Shown piece by piece: positions 1 to 5,346 of a DNA stretch of 6,243 nucleotides. Positions within the stretch are counted from its first letter, which is position 1, and each line of letters opens with the position of its first letter. Source of the stretch: JBFHDX01 sp041584475 (GTDB taxonomy: Bacteria > Pseudomonadota > Alphaproteobacteria > UBA8366 > JADFVY01). The stretch is from NCBI GenBank assembly GCA_041584475.1, contig JBFHDX010000164.1, forward strand, positions 1 through 6,243, written 5' to 3'. Position numbers and translations under genes: made by a program. Under the pieces are notes generated by a model. It made no database searches. It was given only the letters and a program-made list of their open reading frames with translations, and was not told the origin of the DNA.

Positions 1-210
1 CCGCTTGCCTACGCGCCGCAATATGGCGGCTACTGTGCCTGGGCCGTCTCCCAGGGCTATACCGCATCCACCGATCCCGAGGCGTGGCGCATCGTCGACG
101 GCAGGCTGTACCTGAATTACAGCAAGTCGGTGCAGCAGACGTGGGAGCGCGACATCCCGGGCAACATCGCCAAGGCGGACGCCAACTGGCCCGGCGTGTT
201 GCAGAAATAA
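1..210 (+). CDS. YHS-domain protein, C-terminal part (5' end outside window)
   Basis: Frame 1 is open from the first base to a TAA at 208-210, giving the last 69 residues of a protein that begins upstream. The translation contains YGGYCAWAVSQGY, then DPEAWRIVDGRLYLNYS and IPGNIAKADANWPGVL. This is the pattern I know from the small exported YHS-domain proteins of Proteobacteria, usually about 140-160 aa with an N-terminal signal peptide. The YHS fold is related to metal-binding TRASH-like domains, but the function of this subfamily is not established. The cysteine in YGGYCA (codon 34-36, TGT) is the residue most likely to matter chemically. From memory, some relatives are annotated as selenoproteins; here the codon is ordinary Cys. 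The gene converges on the gamma-glutamyltransferase-like gene with only 25 bases between stop codons and no clear terminator. The signal peptide and true start cannot be seen. Confidence 0.85.
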   Translation, partial: PLAYAPQYGGYCAWAVSQGYTASTDPEAWRIVDGRLYLNYSKSVQQTWERDIPGNIAKADANWPGVLQK

Positions 211-235
211 GCAGCCACCAACGGCCGAACCCGCG

Positions 236-1819
236 TCAGGCGCCGACGAAGACGCCGCCTCGGCGCGGGTCGCCGGCGCCGTCGAATTTCCCGCTCGAGC
301 GATCGAGCGAGACCGCGTGAACGCCGCCGAAGAACATGCTGTGGCGATCCCACAGCTCGCGGTTCGGGAACGCGCCCGCAAAGGCCGCAATCCGGTCTGC
401 GTCGAAGCCGCCCACGCAACCCACGGCCTCGACATTGAGCAGGCCGCGCTCGAAGTGAATGCGCGGACTCCGGACCGCGTCGGCGAACGCCAGGTCGAAG
501 CGCAGCACGCCCAGCAGGACCTGCAGGATCGCCGTGCGGATCCGGTTCGAGCCGCCGCTGCCCAGGGCGCTGCGCCGCCCGTCGCCATGGTCGACGAGTG
601 TCGGCGCCATCATCGACGAGATCCGCGTGTCGGGCTGCCACAGGTGAAAGCCGCGCGGGTTGATGTCCTCCTCGCCGAGCATGTTGTTCGGCATGATGCC
701 GCTGCGCGGCAGCACGTGACCGTTCCCCTCGCCGTTCGACAGGCTGAGGGCGGCGGCATTGCCGTCGACGTCGATGACGCTGATATGCGTCGTGCCGCCC
801 TGCTTGAGCGCCCGGCCACGCATCGACCGGCGATACTTCGCGACCAACGGGTCCGAGAGAAGTTGCGCGACGCGGGCCTCGTCGCAGCCCTCGTCGAGAC
901 CGCAGCCGGTGCGTGCCGCGTTGGTCACCGCCATGGCGTCGGCCAGACGCATGAGCCATTCGGGATCGTCCGGATCGGCGCCGGAATCGACCCCCTCTAG
1001 CATCGCCAGCGCGAACGCGATCAGCGGACCGCCCGACGATGGCGGCGGATTGGTGAGGATGCGCGCACCCGCGAAATCGGCCGTCAACGGCGCCCGGCGG
1101 ACGACCCGATAGCCCTCGAGGTCGGCGCGGCTCAGCGTGCCGCCGTGGGCGGCGCTGGCCTCGACGAGTTCCGCGCCGATGTCGCCGCGATAGAACAGAT
1201 CCCGCCCCTCGCGTGCCAGGGCCTCGAGGGTCGCCGCCATGGCCCGCGGCCGGTAGAGCTCGCCCTGGCGCAGCACGCGGCCCGGCTCTGCCGCGCTCTC
1301 GAACAGGGCGCGTGCGGATGACGTCGCCACGTAGATCGGCTCGACGATGCCGAGGATAAGCGCCTGCAGATCGGAGATCGCCGTGCCGTCCCGGGCGAGC
1401 CGGATTGCCGGCGCGACGATGCGCGACATCGGCAGGCTCGCGAGATCCTCGTGCACCGCGAACAGGCCGGCGACGACACCCGGGGTCGCCATCGCCCCCA
1501 TGCCGATATGGAATTCCTGAGTGGTCGTGCCGAAATCGACATCGACCGGGTAGAACTCGATCTCGCTCGCAGGACGTTTCACGCGCGGCGTCTGGCAGAA
1601 GAAGTCGTACAGCACCGGCGCGCCGTCGGCCGGCTCGGCCAGCAGAAAGCCGCCGCCGGCCAGCGACGCCAGCACCGGCTCGGCGACCGGTGCGGCGCAC
1701 AGCGCCGCGAGCGCCGCATCGAAGGCGTTGCCGCCGTCGCGCAGCGTCTCCGCGGCGGCCGCCGCCGTCTTGTCGTCGCCCGCGGCGATCGCGCCTCTCG
1801 CTTTGGCTTTCCCCGGCAC
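236..1819 (-). CDS. Gamma-glutamyltransferase-like Ntn-hydrolase, no signal peptide
   Basis: This 527-aa protein spans the whole gamma-glutamyltransferase fold, an Ntn-hydrolase that cleaves itself into large and small subunits. Classical members transfer or hydrolyse the gamma-glutamyl group of glutathione. The N-terminal family motif is at 18-60 (AAETLRDGGNAFDAALAAL, then LAGGGFLL). The autocleavage site is GG|TTHISVIDVDGNA, so Thr343 should be the nucleophile and first residue of the small subunit. Ser401-Ser402 (ISSMMAPTLV) and the oxyanion loop GSGGS (420-424) are present. Unlike E. coli GGT, the carboxylate-binding Arg114 position (DFRE) reads DFFC (Phe74), and Gln430/Asp433 are Met380/Glu383 within NNMLGEED. 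The substrate may therefore not be a standard gamma-glutamyl amino acid. The start is GTG (1817-1819), with GGAG five bases upstream on this strand (complement of 1825-1828). No start further upstream would add a signal peptide, so a cytoplasmic location is inferred, whereas E. coli GGT is periplasmic. The gene is transcribed divergently from the reductase at 1903. Confidence 0.9.
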   Translation of the reverse strand: MPGKAKARGAIAAGDDKTAAAAAETLRDGGNAFDAALAALCAAPVAEPVLASLAGGGFLLAEPADGAPVLYDFFCQTPRVKRPASEIEFYPVDVDFGTTTQEFHIGMGAMATPGVVAGLFAVHEDLASLPMSRIVAPAIRLARDGTAISDLQALILGIVEPIYVATSSARALFESAAEPGRVLRQGELYRPRAMAATLEALAREGRDLFYRGDIGAELVEASAAHGGTLSRADLEGYRVVRRAPLTADFAGARILTNPPPSSGGPLIAFALAMLEGVDSGADPDDPEWLMRLADAMAVTNAARTGCGLDEGCDEARVAQLLSDPLVAKYRRSMRGRALKQGGTTHISVIDVDGNAAALSLSNGEGNGHVLPRSGIMPNNMLGEEDINPRGFHLWQPDTRISSMMAPTLVDHGDGRRSALGSGGSNRIRTAILQVLLGVLRFDLAFADAVRSPRIHFERGLLNVEAVGCVGGFDADRIAAFAGAFPNRELWDRHSMFFGGVHAVSLDRSSGKFDGAGDPRRGGVFVGA

Positions 1820-1858
1820 CGCTGCTCCGTGCGATAATCCCCGGCCGTGCTCCCGGAC

Positions 1859-1876
1859 CGGCGCGCCATCGCGCCG
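1859..1876. repeat. 7-bp inverted repeat between divergent genes
   Basis: CGGCGCG at 1859-1865 and CGCGCCG at 1870-1876 are perfect inverted arms around a CCAT spacer. The repeat lies inside the 83-base gap between the divergent starts of the GGT-like gene (1819) and the reductase gene (1903). It could be an operator or a short hairpin in the reductase leader, but in DNA this GC-rich a 7-bp arm can occur by chance. Confidence 0.3.
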
Positions 1877-1902
1877 CGCCCAAAGCTATCGCAGGCCGTG
1901 CC

Positions 1903-2439
1903 GTGGCCCAACCTCTGTTTCGCGTCTATATCGCGGTCAGCGTCGACGGATATATCGCGACGCCGGACGGCGGCGTCGCATGGCTCGACGGCTTCGCCGC
2001 CGAGGATTACGGATACGACCACTTCTATGCCGACATCGGCACCGTCGTCATGGGTCGCGCGACCTACGAACAGGCGCGCGGCTTCGGCGACTGGCCCTAT
2101 GCCGGAAAGCGGGCGATGGTCCTGACCTCGCGGCCCTGCGACGCGTTGCCGGCGATGGTCGAAACCGTTGCGCTCGCCGGCCTCGACGACGTCATCGCCC
2201 GGCTCCGGCACGCATCCGGCGGCGATATCTGGATCGTCGGCGGCGGGCGAACCGTCGACGCCTTCCTCGAGCGGCGCGCCGTCGACCGCCTCGAGCTCTA
2301 CGTCATGCCGGTGCTGCTCGGCGCCGGCGTGCCGCTGTTTCCGGGGCCGGGCCCGACCGGCGGGCTCGTGCGAGAGAGCGTGCGGGCGATGCCGCGCGGC
2401 GTCGTCGAGCTGATCTATCGCGTCGAGCCGGACGCGTGA
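1903..2439 (+). CDS. RibD C-terminal / dihydrofolate-reductase-fold protein
   Basis: This 178-aa protein has the fold shared by dihydrofolate reductase and the reductase domain of RibD, and probably binds NADPH; the substrate is unknown. Visible motifs in order are VYIAVSVDGYIATPDGG (8-24), VVMGRATYE (48-56), VLTSRP (73-78), the nucleotide-binding DIWIVGGGRTVDAFL (108-122) and LYVMPVLLGAGVPLFP (132-147). The length fits a single-domain family member. There is no deaminase domain, so it is not full RibD, and it lacks the usual FolA N-terminal substrate motifs, so I do not call it FolA. The reading frame stays open far upstream (to 1405), but that part is antisense to the GGT gene and shows no family similarity. 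GTG at 1903 is chosen because homology begins right after it; a weak GCAGG lies at 1891-1895. It converges with the phosphodiesterase gene, with 10 bases between stops. Related small reductases often sit alone, so context adds little. Confidence 0.85.
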   Translation: MAQPLFRVYIAVSVDGYIATPDGGVAWLDGFAAEDYGYDHFYADIGTVVMGRATYEQARGFGDWPYAGKRAMVLTSRPCDALPAMVETVALAGLDDVIARLRHASGGDIWIVGGGRTVDAFLERRAVDRLELYVMPVLLGAGVPLFPGPGPTGGLVRESVRAMPRGVVELIYRVEPDA

Positions 2440-2449
2440 TGGCTGCCGG

Positions 2450-3250
2450 CTACGGCGCGGGCGGCCGCTCCCAGACGCCGTAGTCCTCGACATAGGCGGT
2501 GTGGCTGACGAGGCCGTTTTGCGGGCCCCACATGTGGAGCTGGTAGGCCGGCGGCTCGCGGGTCAGCGTGATGCCCGGCCGGGCGTGCAGGCGCAGCTCC
2601 ACCTGGAAGCAGGTCGACGGCGCGACGCTGACCGGCACGCCCGAGAGCATGGTCTGGATCGGCCGGTGGATGTGGCCGCAGAGGATGCGCACGACCTGCG
2701 CGTGTTCGACCAGGATGCCGGCCAGATCGGCCGGGTTCTCCAGCCCCATGCCGTCCATGTGGGCGATCCCGGTGAGGAACGGCGGATGGTGCATCATGAT
2801 CGCGGTCGGCCGGTCCGGCGCCTCGGCGAGCCGTGCCGCGAGCCAGTCCAGCCGCGCGGCGCAGAGCCGGCCGCCCGGCGCGCCGGGGACCACCGTGTCG
2901 AGCGCGATCAGGCGCAGGCCCGCCGCGTCGAAGACGTAGTGCAGGAATTCGCCCGACGCCGACCACGGCTGCTCGGGGAACGCCGCGCGCAGATTGGCGC
3001 GGTCGTCGTGGTTGCCGGGGATCAGCAGCCACGGCATCGGCAGGGGCTCGAGCAGCGCGCGCAGCGCGGCGTATTCCTCGGGCAGGCCGTCCGCCGTGAG
3101 GTCGCCGGTGACGATCACCAGATCCGGTCGCGGATCGTGCGCGTCGATGCGCTCCAGTGCGGCGTGCAGCATGCCGTATGTGTTCATCGTGCCGAACAGC
3201 CGCTCGCCTGGCGCCTTGACGTGTGTGTCGCTTATCTGTGCTATGAGCAT
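2450..3250 (-). CDS. GpdQ-like class III metallophosphodiesterase
   Basis: This 266-aa calcineurin-like phosphoesterase has a two-metal active site and should hydrolyse phosphodiesters in the cytoplasm. All five blocks are present: SDTH (Asp8, His10), TGDL (Asp50), PGNHDD (Asn80, His81), MMHHPP (His154) and CGHIHR (His193, His195). The first four ligands have the same residue numbers as I recall for Enterobacter GpdQ (Asp8, His10, Asp50, Asn80), and the later histidines are offset by two. MLIAQISDTH, RPEEY-like GLPEEY and IPGNHDD also resemble GpdQ. Likely substrates are glycerophosphodiesters or similar compounds; 3',5'-cyclic nucleotides (CpdA/Rv0805 type) are the main alternative, and sequence alone does not separate them. 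The frame could begin at 3319, but the added 23 residues look unrelated, and family members start at MLIAQISDTH. ATG at 3248-3250 is therefore chosen, although its nearest GGAG is rather far (11 bases). There is no signal peptide or membrane segment. It is divergent from the amidase gene. Confidence 0.92.
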   Translation of the reverse strand: MLIAQISDTHVKAPGERLFGTMNTYGMLHAALERIDAHDPRPDLVIVTGDLTADGLPEEYAALRALLEPLPMPWLLIPGNHDDRANLRAAFPEQPWSASGEFLHYVFDAAGLRLIALDTVVPGAPGGRLCAARLDWLAARLAEAPDRPTAIMMHHPPFLTGIAHMDGMGLENPADLAGILVEHAQVVRILCGHIHRPIQTMLSGVPVSVAPSTCFQVELRLHARPGITLTREPPAYQLHMWGPQNGLVSHTAYVEDYGVWERPPAP

Positions 3251-3354
3251 GGGCGCGTCCGCTCCGGGTAGCCGTCGGGCGCTAATGTCCGGGATCGCAT
3301 GCGCGTCGTCAATTCGCATTTGGCCGGGAGACGCACGGGGAGGATGCCGCCATC

Positions 3355-3360
3355 GGTGAG
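3355..3360 (+). promoter_or_regulatory. Ribosome binding site deciding the TTG start of the amidase
   Basis: GGTGAG lies six bases before TTG at 3367. The frame is open back to a TAA at 3283, but no ATG, GTG or TTG occurs in that stretch, so this site and the TTG together set the start. The rest of the 116-base divergent gap (3251-3366) shows a CGCATGCG palindrome at 3296-3303, but no convincing -35/-10 pair. Confidence 0.6.
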
Positions 3361-3366
3361 AATCGC

Positions 3367-4533
3367 TTGACTCGCGACGCGCTCGGCGCGTTCGTCGCCC
3401 ACTGCGACGTCGTGCTGGAAGGTGCCGAGGACGGGCTGCTCAGCGGGCTGGAGTTCGCCGTCAAGGACATCTTCGACGTCGCCGGCTGCCGCACGGGCTG
3501 CGGCAACCCGGACTGGCTGCGAACGCACCGTCCGGCGATGCACTCGGCGCCCGTCGTCGCCGTGCTGGTCAGGGGCGGCGCGACGATGGTCGGCAAGACG
3601 GTGACCGACGAGCTCGCCTATTCGGTGGTCGGCGAGAACGCGCATTATGGTGCGCCGGTGAACGTCAACGCTCCCGGCCGCGTCGCCGGCGGCTCGTCGA
3701 GCGGCTCGGCGGCGGCGGTGGCCGCCGGCGCCGTGCATTTCGCGCTCGGCTCGGATACCGGCGGCTCGGTCCGCATCCCGGCGAGCTTCTGCGGCATCTA
3801 CGGGCTGCGGCCGACGTGGCTGCGCATTCCGCTCGACGGCATCATGCCGCTGGCGCCGAGCTACGACACGATCGGCTGGTTCGCGCGCGACCCCACGGTC
3901 ATGGGCGGCGTCGCGCGGCTGTTGTTCGATGGGTATGCCGAGCCGGAAATCCTGACCCGCCTCTACGTTCCCGAAGACCTCTGGGCGCTAGCCGACGAGT
4001 CGGTGCAGGCGGCGCTCGCCCCGGCGCTCGATCGCCTGGCCGAGCTGGTCGGCCCGCCGCAGAGCATGCTGGCCTGCGAGCAGGGGACGGACGCGCTGTT
4101 CGACGCCTACGTGACGCTGCAGGGGCGCGAGGCGTGGCAAAGCCACGGCGCCTGGGTCACGGCGACGAAGCCGTCCTTCGGTCCCGGCATCGCCGATCGT
4201 TTCGCGTTCATCCCGGGCATCGCCGATTCGGAGGTTGATCGCTGGGGGGTTTTCCGCGCCGAGCTGATCCGGCGGCTCGAGGGCCTGCTCGTCGAGGGGG
4301 CGGTGATGGCGCTGCCGTCCGCGCCCTGCATCGCCCCCCTGCGCGGCCGGCCGCAGGAGGAGCTGGCGGACGTGCGGCGGCGGATCCTGACGCTGTGCGG
4401 CCTTGCCAGCCATACCGGCCTGCCGCAGATCAGCATCCCGGCGGCCACCGTCGACGGCTGCCCGGTCGGCCTCTCCATCATCGGCCGGCCCTTCGGCGAC
4501 GAGGTGCTGCTCGACCTCGCGCGACGGTTCTGA
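3367..4533 (+). CDS. Amidase-signature hydrolase, AMI1-like
   Basis: This 388-aa enzyme of the amidase-signature family hydrolyses a carboxamide to acid plus ammonia through a Ser-cisSer-Lys triad. The triad is Lys33 (FAVKDIFDV), cis-Ser110 (AGGSSSGSAAAVAAG) and nucleophile Ser134 (GSDTGGSVRIPASFCG). The spacings of 77 and 24 residues equal those I recall for Arabidopsis AMI1 (36/113/137). Further stretches match AMI1 strongly: GCGNPDWLRTH, ENAHYGAP, SYDTIGWFARD, and HGAWVTATKPSFGPGI in the C-terminal half. AMI1 converts indole-3-acetamide to the auxin indole-3-acetic acid, so that substrate is possible, but bacterial relatives may act on other amides. There is no signal peptide, so the enzyme is probably cytoplasmic. 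The start is TTG with GGTGAG six bases upstream. At 388 aa it is slightly shorter than AMI1 (about 425) but has intact N- and C-terminal blocks. It is followed at 35 bases by a terminator-like hairpin. The triad and family call are firm; the substrate is not. Confidence 0.93.
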   Translation: MTRDALGAFVAHCDVVLEGAEDGLLSGLEFAVKDIFDVAGCRTGCGNPDWLRTHRPAMHSAPVVAVLVRGGATMVGKTVTDELAYSVVGENAHYGAPVNVNAPGRVAGGSSSGSAAAVAAGAVHFALGSDTGGSVRIPASFCGIYGLRPTWLRIPLDGIMPLAPSYDTIGWFARDPTVMGGVARLLFDGYAEPEILTRLYVPEDLWALADESVQAALAPALDRLAELVGPPQSMLACEQGTDALFDAYVTLQGREAWQSHGAWVTATKPSFGPGIADRFAFIPGIADSEVDRWGVFRAELIRRLEGLLVEGAVMALPSAPCIAPLRGRPQEELADVRRRILTLCGLASHTGLPQISIPAATVDGCPVGLSIIGRPFGDEVLLDLARRF

Positions 4534-4568
4534 GTGGCCCAGTCGCCGATGGGGAGAGGCGCCGGCCC

Positions 4569-4587
4569 AGCCCGTTAGGGCTTTCTT
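4569..4587 (+). terminator. Possible intrinsic terminator after the amidase gene
   Basis: AGCCC (4569-4573) pairs with GGGCT (4578-4582) across a GTTA loop, and the arm runs straight into TTTCTT. It stands 35 bases after the amidase stop codon, the right place and shape for a rho-independent terminator. The stem has only five pairs and the T run is short and interrupted, so termination may be partial, allowing some read-through into the membrane-protein gene. Confidence 0.45.
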
Positions 4588-4615
4588 AGAGACCTGCGCC
4601 CTAGGCTTCGCGGAA

Positions 4616-4636
4616 CGGCCGCCGGCGCGGCGGCCG
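4616..4636 (+). repeat. 9-bp perfect inverted repeat in the leader of the membrane-protein gene
   Basis: CGGCCGCCG (4616-4624) and CGGCGGCCG (4628-4636) are perfect inverted arms around a three-base GCG loop. In RNA this would be a very stable hairpin ending 14 bases before the ATG at 4651, close to where a ribosome would bind. It has no T run, so it is not a classical terminator. It could limit translation of the downstream gene, act as a processing or stability element, or be a product of GC-rich composition. Confidence 0.5.
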
Positions 4637-4650
4637 GCGGACGCCAACCG

Positions 4651-5088
4651 ATGGACAAGCAACGCATCCTCAACACCAGCATCGCCGCCGTCGCCGTCGT
4701 CAACCTCGTCGGCCTCGTGGTCGTGTGGCTCGTCGTCAAGCTGGTCGGCGGCATCCTGCCCGCCACCGCCTGGTGGATCGAGGCGATCATCTTCGTGCTT
4801 GCCGCCGCTGGTCTGGCCTTCGGCGTGCGGCGGCTGGCGCGCCGGGTGATCTTTCCGCGCTGGCTCGGTGGCCGTCCGATCGACCGCGAGCTCATCCCGC
4901 GGTTCCAGCCGTTCCGGACGCTGGTCCTGGTGACCTGGTGGGGCGGCATCCTGCTCGGCATGTTCGGCCTCGTCTTCATCCTCGAGATCATCCGCGAGGG
5001 CTCGGGCCTCGCCTTCGTCGCCGCCGTCGCCATGCTAGGGCAGGAGAAGACGCTGCTCGAATACTACATCCTGAAGAGCGAGTCCTAG
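4651..5088 (+). CDS. Small four-helix membrane protein, unrecognised
   Basis: I do not recognise this 145-aa protein. Hydrophobic segments are at about 11-33, 40-59, 90-113 and a shorter one at about 117-130. A basic loop between helices 2 and 3 (RRLARRVIFPR, 60-70) suggests by the positive-inside rule that this loop and both termini face the cytoplasm. No catalytic motif or transporter signature is evident. Trp41-Trp42 and Trp96-Trp97 sit near the helix ends. The C-terminal tail QEKTLLEYYILKSES is polar and probably cytoplasmic. The long, regular hydrophobic pattern in a gap otherwise free of genes, with the ATG following the amidase by 117 bases, supports a real gene. Its Shine-Dalgarno is weak (GGCGGA, 4638-4643 region), and a strong hairpin lies just upstream. 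It sits between the amidase and the TAXI binding-protein genes on the same strand. It could be an accessory membrane protein of either, but it does not look like the usual TRAP DctQ or DctM subunit. Confidence 0.72.
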   Translation: MDKQRILNTSIAAVAVVNLVGLVVVWLVVKLVGGILPATAWWIEAIIFVLAAAGLAFGVRRLARRVIFPRWLGGRPIDRELIPRFQPFRTLVLVTWWGGILLGMFGLVFILEIIREGSGLAFVAAVAMLGQEKTLLEYYILKSES

Positions 5089-5093
5089 CGTCG

Positions 5094-5107
5094 GGCCGCG
5101 AGCGGCC
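5094..5107 (+). repeat. Short GC hairpin just after the membrane-protein stop
   Basis: GGCCG (5094-5098) and CGGCC (5103-5107) pair around a CGAG loop, beginning five bases after the TAG at 5086-5088. A stem so close to the stop codon could mark the 3' end of the transcript, but there is no T run and the arms are short, so a terminator role is only a possibility. Confidence 0.3.
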
Positions 5108-5143
5108 GGACGACGCCGACCGTCCCGCGTCGCCTCCCCGAGA

Positions 5144-5172
5144 TTGACGCATGCCGTCACCTGGGTAACTAT
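5144..5172 (+). promoter_or_regulatory. Possible sigma70-type promoter for the TAXI gene
   Basis: TTGACG (5144-5149) matches the -35 consensus at five of six bases. Seventeen bases later AACTAT (5167-5172) is a weak -10 element with three of six matches. Transcription would start near 5179, giving a leader of about 170 bases before the ATG at 5347. It is the best -35-like hexamer in the long gap upstream of the binding-protein gene, but the weak -10 keeps confidence low. Confidence 0.35.
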
Positions 5173-5179
5173 CGCCCTT

Positions 5180-5197
5180 GCGACCCGTTCGGGTCGC
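5180..5197. repeat. 18-base perfect palindrome in the TAXI leader
   Basis: GCGACCCGTTCGGGTCGC has 8-bp perfect arms and a two-base TT centre. It starts about where the transcript from the candidate promoter at 5144-5172 would begin, so it could be an operator for a dimeric regulator, or an RNA hairpin at the 5' end of the message. A second, smaller inverted repeat (GCGGG 5211-5215, CCCGC 5218-5222) follows. The remainder of the 258-base gap (5223-5330) holds GC-rich sequence in which I see no gene. Confidence 0.5.
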
Positions 5198-5346
5198 GGG
5201 CTTACAGCGGGCGGGGTCCCGCGGCGATCGACGGGCACCGGGCGGCAAGGGCAGACACAACGACCGCCGGGCCCGGGGCGGGCGCATCGGCGGACCGCGC
5301 TCCCATGCCCCCGCAAGGGAGACCAACAACCAAGGACACAAGAAAA

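Noticed and set aside
292..312. Repeated CGAGCGA units near the end of the GGT-like gene
   Set aside because: They fall inside coding sequence for an ordinary Leu-Asp-Arg-Ser stretch and are explained by codon use.
1833..1838. GATAAT, a good -10-like hexamer on the plus strand upstream of the reductase
   Set aside because: No acceptable -35 element lies 16-19 bases upstream, so I do not call a promoter.
117..1883. 588-codon minus-strand frame overlapping the GGT-like gene
   Set aside because: Arg-rich out-of-frame translation of the same DNA whose other frame gives complete GGT motifs.
1405..1902. Long upstream in-frame extension of the reductase gene
   Set aside because: It is antisense to the GGT-like gene, Arg/Pro/Ala-rich with no family similarity, and the reductase homology begins just after GTG 1903.
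3251..3319. N-terminal extension of the phosphodiesterase to 3319
   Set aside because: The extra 23 residues show no signal peptide or family similarity, and relatives start at the MLIAQISDTH motif.
3344..3370. Eight-codon leader peptide (ATG 3344 to TGA 3370) overlapping the amidase TTG, preceded by GGGGAGG
   Set aside because: The GGGGAGG directly abuts the ATG, leaving no normal spacing, so translation is doubtful; coupling to the amidase start cannot be excluded but is not supported.
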